A DNA stretch of 64,000 bases from Pseudaquabacterium terrae. Its GTDB lineage: Bacteria > Pseudomonadota > Gammaproteobacteria > Burkholderiales > Burkholderiaceae_C. Positions 36,408-45,542 of this stretch are shown here, piece by piece. Location: assembly GCF_013266755.1 (NCBI RefSeq), contig NZ_JABRWJ010000001.1, positions 434,001 through 498,000 on the forward strand. Direction: 5' to 3'. How positions within the stretch are numbered: position 1 is the first letter of the stretch; the number at the start of each line of letters is the position of its first letter. Below the pieces are notes generated by a model. The model had not been told where the DNA came from. It searched no databases and saw nothing but the letters and a program-made list of their open reading frames with translations. A program made the position numbers and the translations under genes.

Positions 36408-37433
36408 CTACTTGACGGCGCGTGCCTTGGCGAGCTCGGCGAACATCTCCTGCGCCATCGCCGGGTCGAGCTGCTTAACGTACTTGTCGGTCACGGGCTT
36501 GAGCTTCTCGCGCAGGCGCTCGCGCTCCTGCGGCGGGAAGCTGGTGAGCGTCATGCCCTTGCTCTTGAGGAATTCGGCGGCCTTGGCATTGACCTCGCGG
36601 TTGGCGGCGCGCTGGTAGGGCTGCGTTTCCCTGGCCGCGTCGTTGAGGATCTTGCGTTCGTCCTCGGAGAGCTGGTCCCACACCTTCTTGCTGAACAGCA
36701 CGACGATGGGATTGAAGGTGTGGCGCGTGTCCGAGGCGTACTTCTGGATCTCGTAGTACTTCGAGGCCTCGACCAGCGAATACGGGTTCTCCTGCCCATC
36801 CACCGCCTTCTGCTCCAGCGCGGTGTACACCTCCGGCAGCGGCAGCGGAGACGCGTTGGCGCCCAGCGCGTTGAACATGTCGATCATCACGGGGATCTGC
36901 ATCGTGCGCAGCTTCAGGCCCTGCAGGTCTTCCATCTTCGCCACGGGCCGCCGGCTGTTGGTCACGTTGCGAAAGCCGTGCTCGAAGTAGGTGAGCCCGA
37001 CGAGGCCCTTCGCGGGCAGCTGTTCCAGCAGCTTCCTGCCCACGGGTCCGTCGATCACGTGGTCGGCTTCCTTCTCGTTGTTGAACAGGAAGGGCAGGTC
37101 GAACAGCGCGAAGTCCTTGATCGCCACCGAGAGCGAGCCGGGCACCACCATCGTCAGGTCCACGGTACCGCCCTGCAGCGAGGAGATGATCGCCGAGTCG
37201 CCGCCCAGCACCCCGGCGGGGAAGAGCTTGACCTTCATCTTGCCGCCGCTCTTCTTCTCCACCAGTTCCGCGAAGCGCTGCGCGCCCATGCCCTGCGGAT
37301 GGTCCTTCTGGTTGACGAAGGCGTACTTGAAGTTGCGCTCCTTGACGTTCTGCGCGTGGACCGCGCTGGCCATCACGAGCGAGGCCGACAGGCCGCACAG
37401 GGCCGCCACGATGCGTTCGAGCGATGTCTTCAT
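36408..37433 (-). CDS. dctP: TRAP transporter substrate-binding protein (DctP)
   Basis: A 341-residue periplasmic binding protein with a signal peptide (VAALCGLSASLVMASAVHA). Family landmarks are GGTVDLTMVVPGSLS, GLKLRTMQIPVM with the substrate-contacting Arg, and LPLPEVYTALEQKAVDGQENP. DctP proteins commonly bind organic acids through that arginine. The adjacent amidase and CnbZ-like genes suggest an amide- or amino-derived organic acid, but this is inference. The start overlaps the amidase stop by four bases. Confidence 0.92.
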   Translation of the reverse strand: MKTSLERIVAALCGLSASLVMASAVHAQNVKERNFKYAFVNQKDHPQGMGAQRFAELVEKKSGGKMKVKLFPAGVLGGDSAIISSLQGGTVDLTMVVPGSLSVAIKDFALFDLPFLFNNEKEADHVIDGPVGRKLLEQLPAKGLVGLTYFEHGFRNVTNSRRPVAKMEDLQGLKLRTMQIPVMIDMFNALGANASPLPLPEVYTALEQKAVDGQENPYSLVEASKYYEIQKYASDTRHTFNPIVVLFSKKVWDQLSEDERKILNDAARETQPYQRAANREVNAKAAEFLKSKGMTLTSFPPQERERLREKLKPVTDKYVKQLDPAMAQEMFAELAKARAVK

Positions 37434-38797
37434 GAGAGTCTCCTGGGAAGTTCGAGTGCACGTTCGATGGCGGCGCCGACGGCCAGCACGTGACGATCGG
37501 CGCCGGTCGGCCCGCAGACGCTGAATCCGACCGGCGCGGACCCGGGTTCGTGGCAGGGCAGCGTCAGCGCGCAGCCGTCGAGAAAGTTGACGACGCCGGC
37601 ATTGCGAAGCAGCCGCAGGTTCCAGCGCACGTAGTCGTCGTCGCTGCGGCCGGCTTCTTCGATCGAGGGCGCGATGCAGGCGACCGTCGGCATCACCACG
37701 GCATCGAACGGGGCGGCGACGCTCGAGAACGCCTCGATGGCCGATGCGCGCAGGCGCAGCAACTCGATGTGATCGGCCGCGCGGATGTCCGCGCCGAGCG
37801 CGATGCGCTGGCCGACACGCGGGTCGTAGAGATGCAGTCGATCCAGGTTCCGGCGGTGCACGACGTAGGCTTCGGCGCCGGCGATGCCGCCGCGCTCGAA
37901 ATAGGCCTGCTGAGCGGCCAGCGGCGGCACCGCTGCCGTGACGAGGCACGCGCCGGCGCGCGACAGCGTGTTCAACGCCGTGTCGAAGGCGCGAGCGACA
38001 TCGTCGTCCAGGTCCTCCATCGGCCCGCCTTGCGGCACCAGCAGCCGCAAGCCCTTGGCCGGCAGCATCACCAGCGGGCGCGATGCTTCGCCGGCCAGCA
38101 CGGCGTCGAAGCTTGCGCAGCACTCGACCGAGTTGGCCAGCGGCCCGACCGAATCGAGGCTCCATGACAGCGGAAAGGCGCCCGCCGTCGGCACGCGGCG
38201 CGCCGTCGGCTTGAAGCCGACCACGCCGCACAGCGCGGCGGGAATGCGCACCGATCCGCGCGTGTCCGTGCCGAGCGACATCACGCCCATGCCGTCGGCC
38301 TGGGCGACGCCGGCGCCCGACGACGATCCGCCCGGCACACGGCCGGTGCCGCGGTCCCACGGGTTGCGCGGCGTGCCGGTGTGCGGATTGAGCCCGACGC
38401 CGCCGAACGCGAACTCGACCATGTTGGTGCGGCCGACGATGACGGCGCCGGCGGCACGCAGCCGCGCGACGGCCGCCGCATCGTGCGCCGCCGGCGGCGC
38501 ATCGGCCAGCAGCGCCGAGCCGGCGCGCGTGACCTGGCCGGCCACGTCGAAGAGATCCTTCACGGACACCGGCAGGCCCTCGATGGGCGAACGGACGATG
38601 CCGCTGCGGCGCATCGCGTCCGATGCGTCGGCCGTCGAGCGCGCGAGCTCCGCATGCACCTGCGTGAAAGCCCGCGCGCCTTCGCCGGACGGGTCCGCGA
38701 TGCGTTCCAGCGCTTGCTCGACGAGCGCGCGCGAGGAGGTTGTTCCTGCGGCGAGTGCGGCCGCGAGCTGCGCTGCTGTGGTCATGCCGCTGTCCAT
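37430..38797 (-). CDS. amidase signature family hydrolase
   Basis: A 455-residue enzyme with a complete Ser-cisSer-Lys triad: Lys80 in PVSVKDLFD, Ser158 in GGSSSG, and nucleophile Ser182 in TDTRGSVRIP. AALCGVVGFKPT completes the signature. The family hydrolyses amides to acids and ammonia. An ATG 12 bases inside the gene is an alternative start. Being coupled to a TRAP binding protein and a CnbZ-like gene, it probably works on the imported compound or a product of it. Confidence 0.9.
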   Translation of the reverse strand: MDSGMTTAAQLAAALAAGTTSSRALVEQALERIADPSGEGARAFTQVHAELARSTADASDAMRRSGIVRSPIEGLPVSVKDLFDVAGQVTRAGSALLADAPPAAHDAAAVARLRAAGAVIVGRTNMVEFAFGGVGLNPHTGTPRNPWDRGTGRVPGGSSSGAGVAQADGMGVMSLGTDTRGSVRIPAALCGVVGFKPTARRVPTAGAFPLSWSLDSVGPLANSVECCASFDAVLAGEASRPLVMLPAKGLRLLVPQGGPMEDLDDDVARAFDTALNTLSRAGACLVTAAVPPLAAQQAYFERGGIAGAEAYVVHRRNLDRLHLYDPRVGQRIALGADIRAADHIELLRLRASAIEAFSSVAAPFDAVVMPTVACIAPSIEEAGRSDDDYVRWNLRLLRNAGVVNFLDGCALTLPCHEPGSAPVGFSVCGPTGADRHVLAVGAAIERALELPRRLS

Positions 38798-38815
38798 GGG
38801 CCTGTTCTCGGCCGC

Positions 38816-39571
38816 CTAGGCGTGCACCAGTTCGCGCGCCACGCGCCGCACATCCATCTCGTACTCCAGGCCGACGATCGGCGGACGCGCGAACTGCCAC
38901 GTGAGGCCCGCAGGCGCCGTGCCCCGCTGCACGAGCTCCTGCCACATCAGCGGTCCGATGTCGCGCACCGTGTAGGCCTGCGTCGCCATCGCGTCCTGCC
39001 AGGAGAAGCCGAGGGCCTCGAGCCGACGCGTCATTTCCGCCACGACGTAGCTCACCTTCTCGCGCAGGCCGTCCAGACTGGTGTCGCCGCGGCGCACGAT
39101 GACGTCGCGATAGTTGGGATGGCCTTCGGGGGCTTCGCCGCCGCCGGCGACCACGAAGGTCGGCAGCGCCTCGGCATCCTGCGCCACCGTGTAGGAAAAG
39201 GCGTGGAACACCGGCTGCGACGGGGGCTCATGCGCGGGACAGACATTGGTGCGGGCGACCGGGTTGGTGTCGCCGTCGACCAGTTCCCAACGTTCGAGCG
39301 TCTCGACGTATTGGCGATTGAACGCGATGAACCCCTCTTCGGAAAACGGCGCCGGCGAGCGCAACTCGCAGCCGCACAGCGCGGTCAGCGGGCGGCCGCG
39401 TTGCTTCAGATGCGCGGCGATCGCCTCGAAGCCTTCGGTCAGGTCCGGTGTGCGCTGGAAGCGCACGCGTTCGATCGCGAAACCCGGCTGCGCGGCGACG
39501 CCGGCCGAGTACTGGAACACCGCCTTGACGTAGCGGTAGCCGCCGGGTTCGAAATCAACAACGTTCGCCAT
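38816..39571 (-). CDS. CnbZ/Rid-like putative deaminase
   Basis: A 251-residue protein beginning MANVVDFEPGGYRYVKAVFQYS. The C-terminal end (LTWQFARPPIVGLEYEMDVRR) and the segments YRDVIVRRGD and SWQDAMATQAYTVRDIG resemble 2-aminomuconate deaminases of the CnbZ type. These remove ammonia during aromatic amine degradation. I base this on remembered family wording only; it could be another Rid-like imine deaminase. It is the first gene of the operon whose later genes encode an amidase and a TRAP transporter, 118 bases from the LysR gene. Confidence 0.6.
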   Translation of the reverse strand: MANVVDFEPGGYRYVKAVFQYSAGVAAQPGFAIERVRFQRTPDLTEGFEAIAAHLKQRGRPLTALCGCELRSPAPFSEEGFIAFNRQYVETLERWELVDGDTNPVARTNVCPAHEPPSQPVFHAFSYTVAQDAEALPTFVVAGGGEAPEGHPNYRDVIVRRGDTSLDGLREKVSYVVAEMTRRLEALGFSWQDAMATQAYTVRDIGPLMWQELVQRGTAPAGLTWQFARPPIVGLEYEMDVRRVARELVHA

Positions 39572-39689
39572 GAATGAATGCCTCCGTTGGTGCCAACTCT
39601 AGTCAGGTTGTCGCACCGAAAGAAGGCGAATGGCGGCATGCGCGTGTTGCCGAAATGCGCACAGACCGGGCGTCTGCAGCGCAGACTGC

Positions 39690-40586
39690 TCAGCCGTGAC
39701 GGGCCATTCCCGCCTTGAACGTTTCCAGCAGCTTGCGCGCTGCCGGCGACAGCTGGCGCGACGGCAGCGTGATCAGGCTGATGCTGGTGTGCGCCAGGTC
39801 GCGCTCCTGCAGCGGCACGGCGCAGAGCTCGCCGTTGGCAATCTCTCGCAGCGCGGCATATCGCGGCAGGAAGGTCAGCAGCTCGGAGTTGCGCACCACG
39901 CCCTTGGCCATCTCCAGGGTGTTCGTCTCGATGATGTGGACCAGCGGCGTCTTGGTCTTCGCGGCGATGCCGTCGATCAACGAGCGGATCTGGAACGTGC
40001 GGTCGGGCAGCGCCACGCGCTGGTCGGCAAGCGCCTTGAACGAGACGCTGCGGCGCGACGCGAGCGGGTGGCCTGCAGCCACGATGACGCACAGCGGTTG
40101 CTCGAGCCGCGCATGTTCGCGGAACGGATGGCGCGTCGGCAGGCCGAAAGCCAGCGCAAGGTCGACCTCGCCGTCGCGCAGCAGCTCGAGCACGGCGCGC
40201 GAGCCGACGACCGATACGATGACCTTGACACCGGGAAAGCGTTTGTCGAAGGTGGCGAGGTAGCGCGAGAGGAAGTAGGTCACCATGCCCTCGACGCTGC
40301 CGATCTTGACCTGCCCTGCCTGCAGCCCGGCAATCTGCTGCAGCGATTCGCGCAGCGTCTCGAAGTCGGCCGTGGAACGTTCGGAGTAGGCAAGCAGGAG
40401 CTCGCCCGCCGGGGTCAGCGACAGACGGCGGCCCCGGCGGTCGAAGACCGTCGCTTGCAGATCCGCTTCAAGCTTGCTGATCTGGCGGCTGATCGCGCTC
40501 GGTGCGATCGACAGATGCTCCGCTGCGCGCCGGATGGAGCCGCTGAGGGCGACTTCGCGGAAGTAGGTCAGGGCGGGGGGGAGCAT
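39690..40586 (-). CDS. LysR family transcriptional regulator
   Basis: A 298-residue regulator. The N-terminal winged helix-turn-helix is FREVALSGSIRRAAEHLSIAPSAISRQISKLE (about residues 9-40). The periplasmic-binding-like effector domain begins near residue 90 (GQVKIGSVEGMVTYFL). I chose the ATG at 40586 over a TTG nine bases upstream. It lies upstream of, and on the same strand as, the deaminase-amidase-TRAP operon, and is the likely regulator of it. LysR proteins usually act from divergent positions, so this arrangement is slightly atypical. Confidence 0.92.
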   Translation of the reverse strand: MLPPALTYFREVALSGSIRRAAEHLSIAPSAISRQISKLEADLQATVFDRRGRRLSLTPAGELLLAYSERSTADFETLRESLQQIAGLQAGQVKIGSVEGMVTYFLSRYLATFDKRFPGVKVIVSVVGSRAVLELLRDGEVDLALAFGLPTRHPFREHARLEQPLCVIVAAGHPLASRRSVSFKALADQRVALPDRTFQIRSLIDGIAAKTKTPLVHIIETNTLEMAKGVVRNSELLTFLPRYAALREIANGELCAVPLQERDLAHTSISLITLPSRQLSPAARKLLETFKAGMARHG

Positions 40587-40637
40587 GTTGCACAAGCATA
40601 GGGGCCATTGCCATGCTACCGGTGACGGTTCGACCTA

Positions 40638-41003
40638 CTACGAAGTGACTCCACCGATCGAGACAACCTGGAAATAGGTCGCGCCGGCAATGTCGAGCCG
40701 CCGCAATTCCACGTCGACTCTGCCGCCGCCGTAGCTGAGTTCGATCCAGCCGTCCGACGAGTACTTCGCGTTCGCGCAGTGCGCTTCAACGAGGAATGCC
40801 AGGGAGCTGGGCTCTACTGTCTCTCCGATGCGAAGGAAGTCCCACGGATCGGTGCTGCATCCCAACCGGCTCGTCACCGGAGGCTGCCAATTGCGTGCGG
40901 CGATCAAGAGCACCCAGGCGGCGGCGAAGCACACGGCAAGCACTCGCGACGTGCGGTCGGGAAACGTGGTGCCACCTTCCAGCCATAGGCCGCGATTCGA
41001 CAT
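40638..41003 (-). CDS. small membrane-anchored protein, unknown
   Basis: A 121-residue protein with one hydrophobic segment (VLAVCFAAAWVLLIAA, about 24-39) after a short positively charged N-terminus. An extracytoplasmic part with strand-like repeats follows (WIELSYGGGRVDVELRRLDIAG). No family recognised. Base composition is slightly less GC-rich than in the neighbouring genes. The start is the ATG at 41003. Confidence 0.55.
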   Translation of the reverse strand: MSNRGLWLEGGTTFPDRTSRVLAVCFAAAWVLLIAARNWQPPVTSRLGCSTDPWDFLRIGETVEPSSLAFLVEAHCANAKYSSDGWIELSYGGGRVDVELRRLDIAGATYFQVVSIGGVTS

Positions 41004-41164
41004 GTCGACTCCTCGCGCTGCAGTGTGGACGGATGCAGCATAGTCCGCTTGGCTCGACTCTGCGATGAGGCATTTTGATCTTCGACCCGCTATGCAGTGG
41101 TGCCCGCCCCGGCGCCCTTTGAGACCCGCAGCTTCCGCTACCCGTGGCCCGCCGCGCTGGGAGT

Positions 41165-41815
41165 TCAAGCCCGTGCGCCGGCGCGGCGCAGGACCCGTGC
41201 AATCGCGTGCTGCCCGCGCTGCTCTGCGTGGGCCAACGGCGTCACGCCCTGCGCATCAGCCAACTGCAGATTGGCGCCGTGCGCCACCAGCAGCTGGACG
41301 ATCTCGGTGTGCGCCGCGCCGCCATCGCCCAGGATGATGGCCTCGAGCAGTGCCGTCCAACCCAGGCGGTTGACATGATCGACGTCGATCCGTGTCTTCA
41401 GCAGCTCGCGCACGATCTGCACATGACCGTGGTGCGCCGCCGGGATCAAGGCCGTACCGCCATATCGGTTGGTGCTCTTGAGGTCGGCACCTGCGGCCAG
41501 CGTCATGCGCAGGATCTCGAGCCGCCCCTCTGCGCCTGCAAAGAGAAAGGGCGAATCCTGAATGTCGTCCTTGGCGTTCACGTCGGCGCCGCGCTCGATC
41601 AGCAGACGCGCCGCGTCGATCCGGTTCGCGTGCGTGGCCACGAGCAGGGCGGTGCGGCCGCGTCCGTCACGCCCGTCCACAGGCACCCCTGCATCGAGCA
41701 GCCGCTGCAGGGTTGCCGTGTCGCCCTGTCGGGCCGCGGCTGCCAGCATGAGGACATCGGCACACGCCCATGTCGGCCATGCCACGCTGCCGGCCAGCAG
41801 TGCGCGGCGCCTCAC
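41165..41815 (-). CDS. exported ankyrin-repeat protein
   Basis: A 216-residue protein starting at a GTG that overlaps the deaminase stop (GTGA). A signal peptide is likely (RRRALLAGSVAWPTWACA). Five or so ankyrin repeats follow, recognisable by LLDAGVPVDGRDGRGRTAL, LIERGADVNAKD, GGTALIPAAHHGHVQIV, and LLVAHGANLQLADAQGVTPL. Ankyrin repeats bind other proteins. Its tight coupling to an exported deaminase suggests a functional pair, for example an inhibitor or scaffold; this is inference. Confidence 0.78.
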   Translation of the reverse strand: MRRRALLAGSVAWPTWACADVLMLAAAARQGDTATLQRLLDAGVPVDGRDGRGRTALLVATHANRIDAARLLIERGADVNAKDDIQDSPFLFAGAEGRLEILRMTLAAGADLKSTNRYGGTALIPAAHHGHVQIVRELLKTRIDVDHVNRLGWTALLEAIILGDGGAAHTEIVQLLVAHGANLQLADAQGVTPLAHAEQRGQHAIARVLRRAGARA

Positions 41816-42279
41816 CGCGGGGCTCCGGCGTCGGTCAGCGCCTCGCCGTAGACCATGCGCGAGATGCCGGCCCAGCCGGCTGCTGCCTCGCACATGCGGC
41901 AGGGGCGCGAGGTCGACACCAGCACGCAAGCCGAAAGGTCGCGCGTGCGCAGCCGGCGCGCCGCGTCGCGGATGGCTTCCAGCTCGGCATGCGCGGTGGG
42001 GTCCGTGCCGGTGACCACGCGGCTGCGCGCGGCACCGACGATGGTGTCGCCGCGCAACACCACGGCGCCGAAAGGCTGGTCGCCAGCGCGAAGCGCCTCG
42101 TCTCGAAGCTCCTCGGCGCGACGCATCGCCACGCGCAGGTGCGTTTCATCGGCGAGCGCGGGCACTGGCAAGGACAGCCAGGGCAAAGCCGCCAGCAGGC
42201 TGTATCGGCGGTGAAGGTCCGGTGGGTCATGGCGACGTGGCACGCCGACATTTTGGCCATGACGAGCAGCTGGCACCAT
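41812..42279 (-). CDS. nucleoside/cytosine deaminase-like protein with N-terminal export signal
   Basis: A 155-residue protein. A leader (HRRYSLLAALPWLSLPVPALA, residues 23-43) looks like a signal peptide, and the zinc deaminase core follows. His97 and Glu99 lie in TAHAEL, and Cys127 and Cys130 in PCRMC, giving the complete zinc and proton-transfer set of the guanine deaminase/TadA group. The core stops soon after SRMVYGEA, lacking the roughly 40 C-terminal residues common in guanine deaminases. A periplasmic location for such an enzyme is unusual. It overlaps the ankyrin gene by four bases. The start may lie further downstream. Confidence 0.72.
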   Translation of the reverse strand: MVPAARHGQNVGVPRRHDPPDLHRRYSLLAALPWLSLPVPALADETHLRVAMRRAEELRDEALRAGDQPFGAVVLRGDTIVGAARSRVVTGTDPTAHAELEAIRDAARRLRTRDLSACVLVSTSRPCRMCEAAAGWAGISRMVYGEALTDAGAPR

Positions 42280-42566
42280 GGGGTGAAGGCAGGGGCAGCA
42301 GCTTCGAGTGCGTCAGGCTGCTGGACAGCTGCCTGCGCGCAAACGGAGTACGCCGTTGACACAGCAAGACTAGGGATGCCGTGTTAGAGATCGGTTGTAT
42401 CGCCGCATCCCCGGTGCCATGAGACTTGCTTCGCCCCGTCAATGACTCGAAAGGGTGTCCCCCATGTCCTTGTCATCATGCCGCCGCGGCCTGCCTGGCC
42501 GGCGATGGAATGGGCCACCGGTCCACACCCGGCAGTGCCACCGCGTGGCACGGTGAAGGAGCGGTC

Positions 42567-43646
42567 ATGATCGTTCGCGCGCACACCCACCACGCGTGCA
42601 TTCTCACGACGCTGAACCTGCTTGGCGGCAGGTCCGGCGCCCCGACGCCGCCCAGCACGATCGGGCGCTCGGTCGGACGCAACAGCGCCAACCAGTCGAA
42701 CGACGTCAAGACCGTGCAACGACTCTTCAATCGCATCGCCGTGGCCGACGGCGGACCTGAGGATCTGCTGGCCGAGGACGGCTTCATCGGGCCGCTCACG
42801 CTGGGCACGATCGCGCGCTTTCAGAAGCATCACGGGACCGGGTCCGACGCGCGGATCGATCCGGGCGGACCGACCTTGGCGAAGATGAACGCCGTGGCCG
42901 GTGACCGCGACCCGCAGCTCGCGCAGATCTCCGGCAAGGACGTCGACGCGCACGCCTACCACGGCATCGCCGATGGGCTCTTCTCGCTGTTCACAGTGCC
43001 GACGCTGCCACTGCGAACGGCGAGGAGCCTGCCGCAGGTGCGCGACACGGCCCGCAAGGCCCTCCGCACCGCCGAGCTGGCTGCCGATCACTTGCGCGGG
43101 GGGTTGGGGGGTGCGCGGCCGTGGCGGCTGGCGCAGCTGCACTTCGCGCTCGATCGCGTGCCCCGCGCGAGGGCCCTGACGGCCCTGGCAGATATCCAGG
43201 TCACGTTTCGCCGCGTGCTGACGGTGCTGACGTCGCGGCCAGGCGCCACGGGCGGCGACCCGTTCGGTCTCAGCATCTTCGAGATCGATCGGACCGGCAC
43301 GAGCGCCGTCGCGTACTCACCGGCGCAGGCTGCAGAGCCGCGCCGCCAGGACCCCAACGCCCCGCACGCGGGGCGCGTCTACCTGGGGTCGGCGGCGGCC
43401 CGACTCGTGCCCGACCACTTCGAGCACGTCCTGCTGCACGAACTATTGCACTTCATCGACGAAGAGACGACGAAGCGCGTGATCGGCGACCTCGGATACC
43501 GGGATCGGGCGTTCCAGTTGCCGCACGAAAAGCGGATGCGCAACGCCGACAACTACGCGTTGTTCGCGTCGCACGCCTTTCTCGGACGGGCGCGGCTGGT
43601 GGCGAGCCAGCCCGCGGTGGCACCCCACGTGCCCGACGATCTCTAA
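42567..43646 (+). CDS. peptidoglycan-binding-like/M35-like zinc metallopeptidase
   Basis: A 359-residue protein. Residues 44-110 resemble a peptidoglycan-binding helical domain (VKTVQRLFNRIA, DGFIGPLTLGTIARFQKHHG). The C-terminal half contains HELLH (291-295) and, 30 residues later, NADNYALFA (326-334). This is the zinc motif and downstream Asp-containing motif of aspzincin (M35)/lysine-specific endopeptidases. No standard signal peptide is seen. It may be released by a contractile or other secretion system or act inside the cell. The ATG at 42567 follows GAAGGAG. Confidence 0.75.
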   Translation: MIVRAHTHHACILTTLNLLGGRSGAPTPPSTIGRSVGRNSANQSNDVKTVQRLFNRIAVADGGPEDLLAEDGFIGPLTLGTIARFQKHHGTGSDARIDPGGPTLAKMNAVAGDRDPQLAQISGKDVDAHAYHGIADGLFSLFTVPTLPLRTARSLPQVRDTARKALRTAELAADHLRGGLGGARPWRLAQLHFALDRVPRARALTALADIQVTFRRVLTVLTSRPGATGGDPFGLSIFEIDRTGTSAVAYSPAQAAEPRRQDPNAPHAGRVYLGSAAARLVPDHFEHVLLHELLHFIDEETTKRVIGDLGYRDRAFQLPHEKRMRNADNYALFASHAFLGRARLVASQPAVAPHVPDDL

Positions 43647-43873
43647 CGAGGCTCCGCCTCAGACGGCGGGGGGGTGAACCAGCTCCGACGCCGCGTGCGA
43701 GGACGCATTGCTCGGCAGCACGGCGCTGCGGCGTTTCGTCGGCATCCCGATCAGTGCATTCCAACGGCCGATTCAACGCTTGGTCCAACGGACCAGGGCG
43801 ACAGTGACTCCCGCCCGGCCTTCACCCGAGATCCTCTCCGGCGAGCCGGTGCGACCTTCATCAGGAGCTCGTC

Positions 43874-44299
43874 ATGCGCCACGTCTTCCGTTGCATCGCT
43901 ATCGCGGCGTCCTTCCTTGTTGCCGTGTCCGGCCCGGCGTTCGCACAGCCGCAGCAGACGGTGATCACCGGCCAGCAGCCGGCCCGCCCTCCTCGCGTCG
44001 ATGTCGAGCGAGCCTGCCCCGCAATCGCCGAGACCCTCAACCGCGAACTCTCGCCGGCGATGCAGATGTTTGGTCGCGAGGGCACTGTGCGGGTCGAGTT
44101 CCGCATCGCCGGAGACGCGGTCGAAAGCGTCGCCGCGCGCGGCGGTCCGCACGAGTACCGGCCGTTCGTCCGTCGTGCAATGCGTGCGGTGACCTGCATT
44201 CCCGACTCGCTTGGCGATCGCTTCGTCTTCTCGATCCGCTTCGATCCCGAAGCGCCTCCCGAAGCGCCTCAGCGCGTCGCGCGTCTGGTCGGGCGGTGA
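43874..44299 (+). CDS. exported protein with TonB C-terminal-like domain
   Basis: A 141-residue protein with a signal peptide (CIAIAASFLVAVSGPAFA). A domain follows that resembles the C-terminal domain of TonB-type energy transducers in its pattern GTVRVEFRIAGDAVESVAARGG and FVRRAMRAVTC. It lacks the N-terminal membrane anchor and Pro-rich spacer of real TonB proteins. The similarity is weak, so unknown periplasmic protein is the safer reading. The 227 bases before it contain nothing I recognise. Confidence 0.6.
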   Translation: MRHVFRCIAIAASFLVAVSGPAFAQPQQTVITGQQPARPPRVDVERACPAIAETLNRELSPAMQMFGREGTVRVEFRIAGDAVESVAARGGPHEYRPFVRRAMRAVTCIPDSLGDRFVFSIRFDPEAPPEAPQRVARLVGR

Positions 44300-44383
44300 C
44301 AAGCACCTGAAGCGATCGGGCGCTTTGACGACGGCGTCGCGGGAACCCGATTGCGAAGTCCTCCGGAATGCGCGCGCCACGAT

Positions 44384-45370
44384 TCATTCAATGACCTGGT
44401 CAGCGCGGACCAGCACGCTCTGTGGGAGGGTGAGGCCGAGCGTCTTGGCAACCTTCAGGTTGACAACGAGTTCCAGCTTGGTTGCCTGCTCGAACGGGAT
44501 GTCGCCCGGCTTCGTGCCCTTGAGAATCTTGTCGATGAAACTCGCCGCGCGCCTGGCCGTTTCCGCGAAGTCGCCCTGGTACGACAGGAGGCCGCCGGCG
44601 TCCAGGTAACCGGCGCCGCCCCACACCGACGGCAGCCGGTGCTTAATGCACAACTCGCCAAGCCGCGTGCGGTGCACCCAGAACATGGAGTCGCTGAGCA
44701 CGGCGACGGCATCCACGCGCTCACGCGCCATCGTCGCGAAGGCGGCGTCGAAGTCGTCCGGCCCGCGCACTTCGAGTACCTTGACCTGAACGGCGAGAAG
44801 GCGTTCGACGTTCTGCCTCTGAAGATACGCTTCGACCTGAGCGCGCCCATAGCTGATGGGGTTCGTCAGCACCGCAAAGCGCCGCGCGTCCGGCACGATG
44901 TCCTTCATCAACTGCAGGCGCTTTTCGAGAATGCCCTGGAACGCGCCCGACAGCCCGGTGATGTTGCGACCCGGGCGCGCGTGAGTGACCGCGAGCCCCG
45001 TCGCGACCGGGTCATCGATCGCCAAGGCGACGACCGGGACTGTGGGGGTCGCGTCCCTGGCGAGGATCGCCGAGGGCGGGCCGAGGGTCACGAGCACGTC
45101 GGGAGCGAGCGCGATCAACTCGGCCAGCAGTCCGGGCAGACGTTCCTGCTTGCCCTCGTGCCAGCGGAATTCGATGGTGATGTTTCGGCCCTCGACATAG
45201 CCCAGGTCGCGCAGGCCCTGGCGCAAGGGCTCGACCCAGGTGCTCAGAACGACCGGATCGGGCGTGCTGCCGCCGATGAAACCGATTCGCGCCATCTTGC
45301 CCGCGGGCTGCGCCATGCCCTCCAGAGGCCGCGCGAGAAGGCCGCCGACGATGACAGTTCGCCTGCGCAT
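44384..45370 (-). CDS. ABC_sub_bind family periplasmic binding protein (first copy)
   Basis: A 328-residue protein with an N-terminal signal (RRRTVIVGGLLARPLEGMAQ). The typical ABC_sub_bind pattern follows: ARIGFIGG, FRQGLRDLGYVEGRNI-like GLRDLGYVEGRNITIEFRW, HARPGRNITGLSG, and the ending TLGLTLPQSVLVRADQVIE. The family is very abundant in Burkholderiales and Bradyrhizobium, usually without adjacent permease genes, as here. Ligands are unknown. Two more copies lie at 46288 and 49519. Confidence 0.86.
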   Translation of the reverse strand: MRRRTVIVGGLLARPLEGMAQPAGKMARIGFIGGSTPDPVVLSTWVEPLRQGLRDLGYVEGRNITIEFRWHEGKQERLPGLLAELIALAPDVLVTLGPPSAILARDATPTVPVVALAIDDPVATGLAVTHARPGRNITGLSGAFQGILEKRLQLMKDIVPDARRFAVLTNPISYGRAQVEAYLQRQNVERLLAVQVKVLEVRGPDDFDAAFATMARERVDAVAVLSDSMFWVHRTRLGELCIKHRLPSVWGGAGYLDAGGLLSYQGDFAETARRAASFIDKILKGTKPGDIPFEQATKLELVVNLKVAKTLGLTLPQSVLVRADQVIE

Positions 45371-45542
45371 GAGACCAACTCCTGTCAACGCACCACGCGG
45401 ACGCATGCGCGTGCGTGCCATGTGCTCGCGCCCGTCTTCACCGGTTTGCCGTGGCGAGCTTGTCTGCGTGCGGTCTTGGCGCCCCATTCGCGCCTGGCCT
45501 GCAGGGGGAAAGTCTACGCTTGAACGAACGTTTCGGGCCGAG

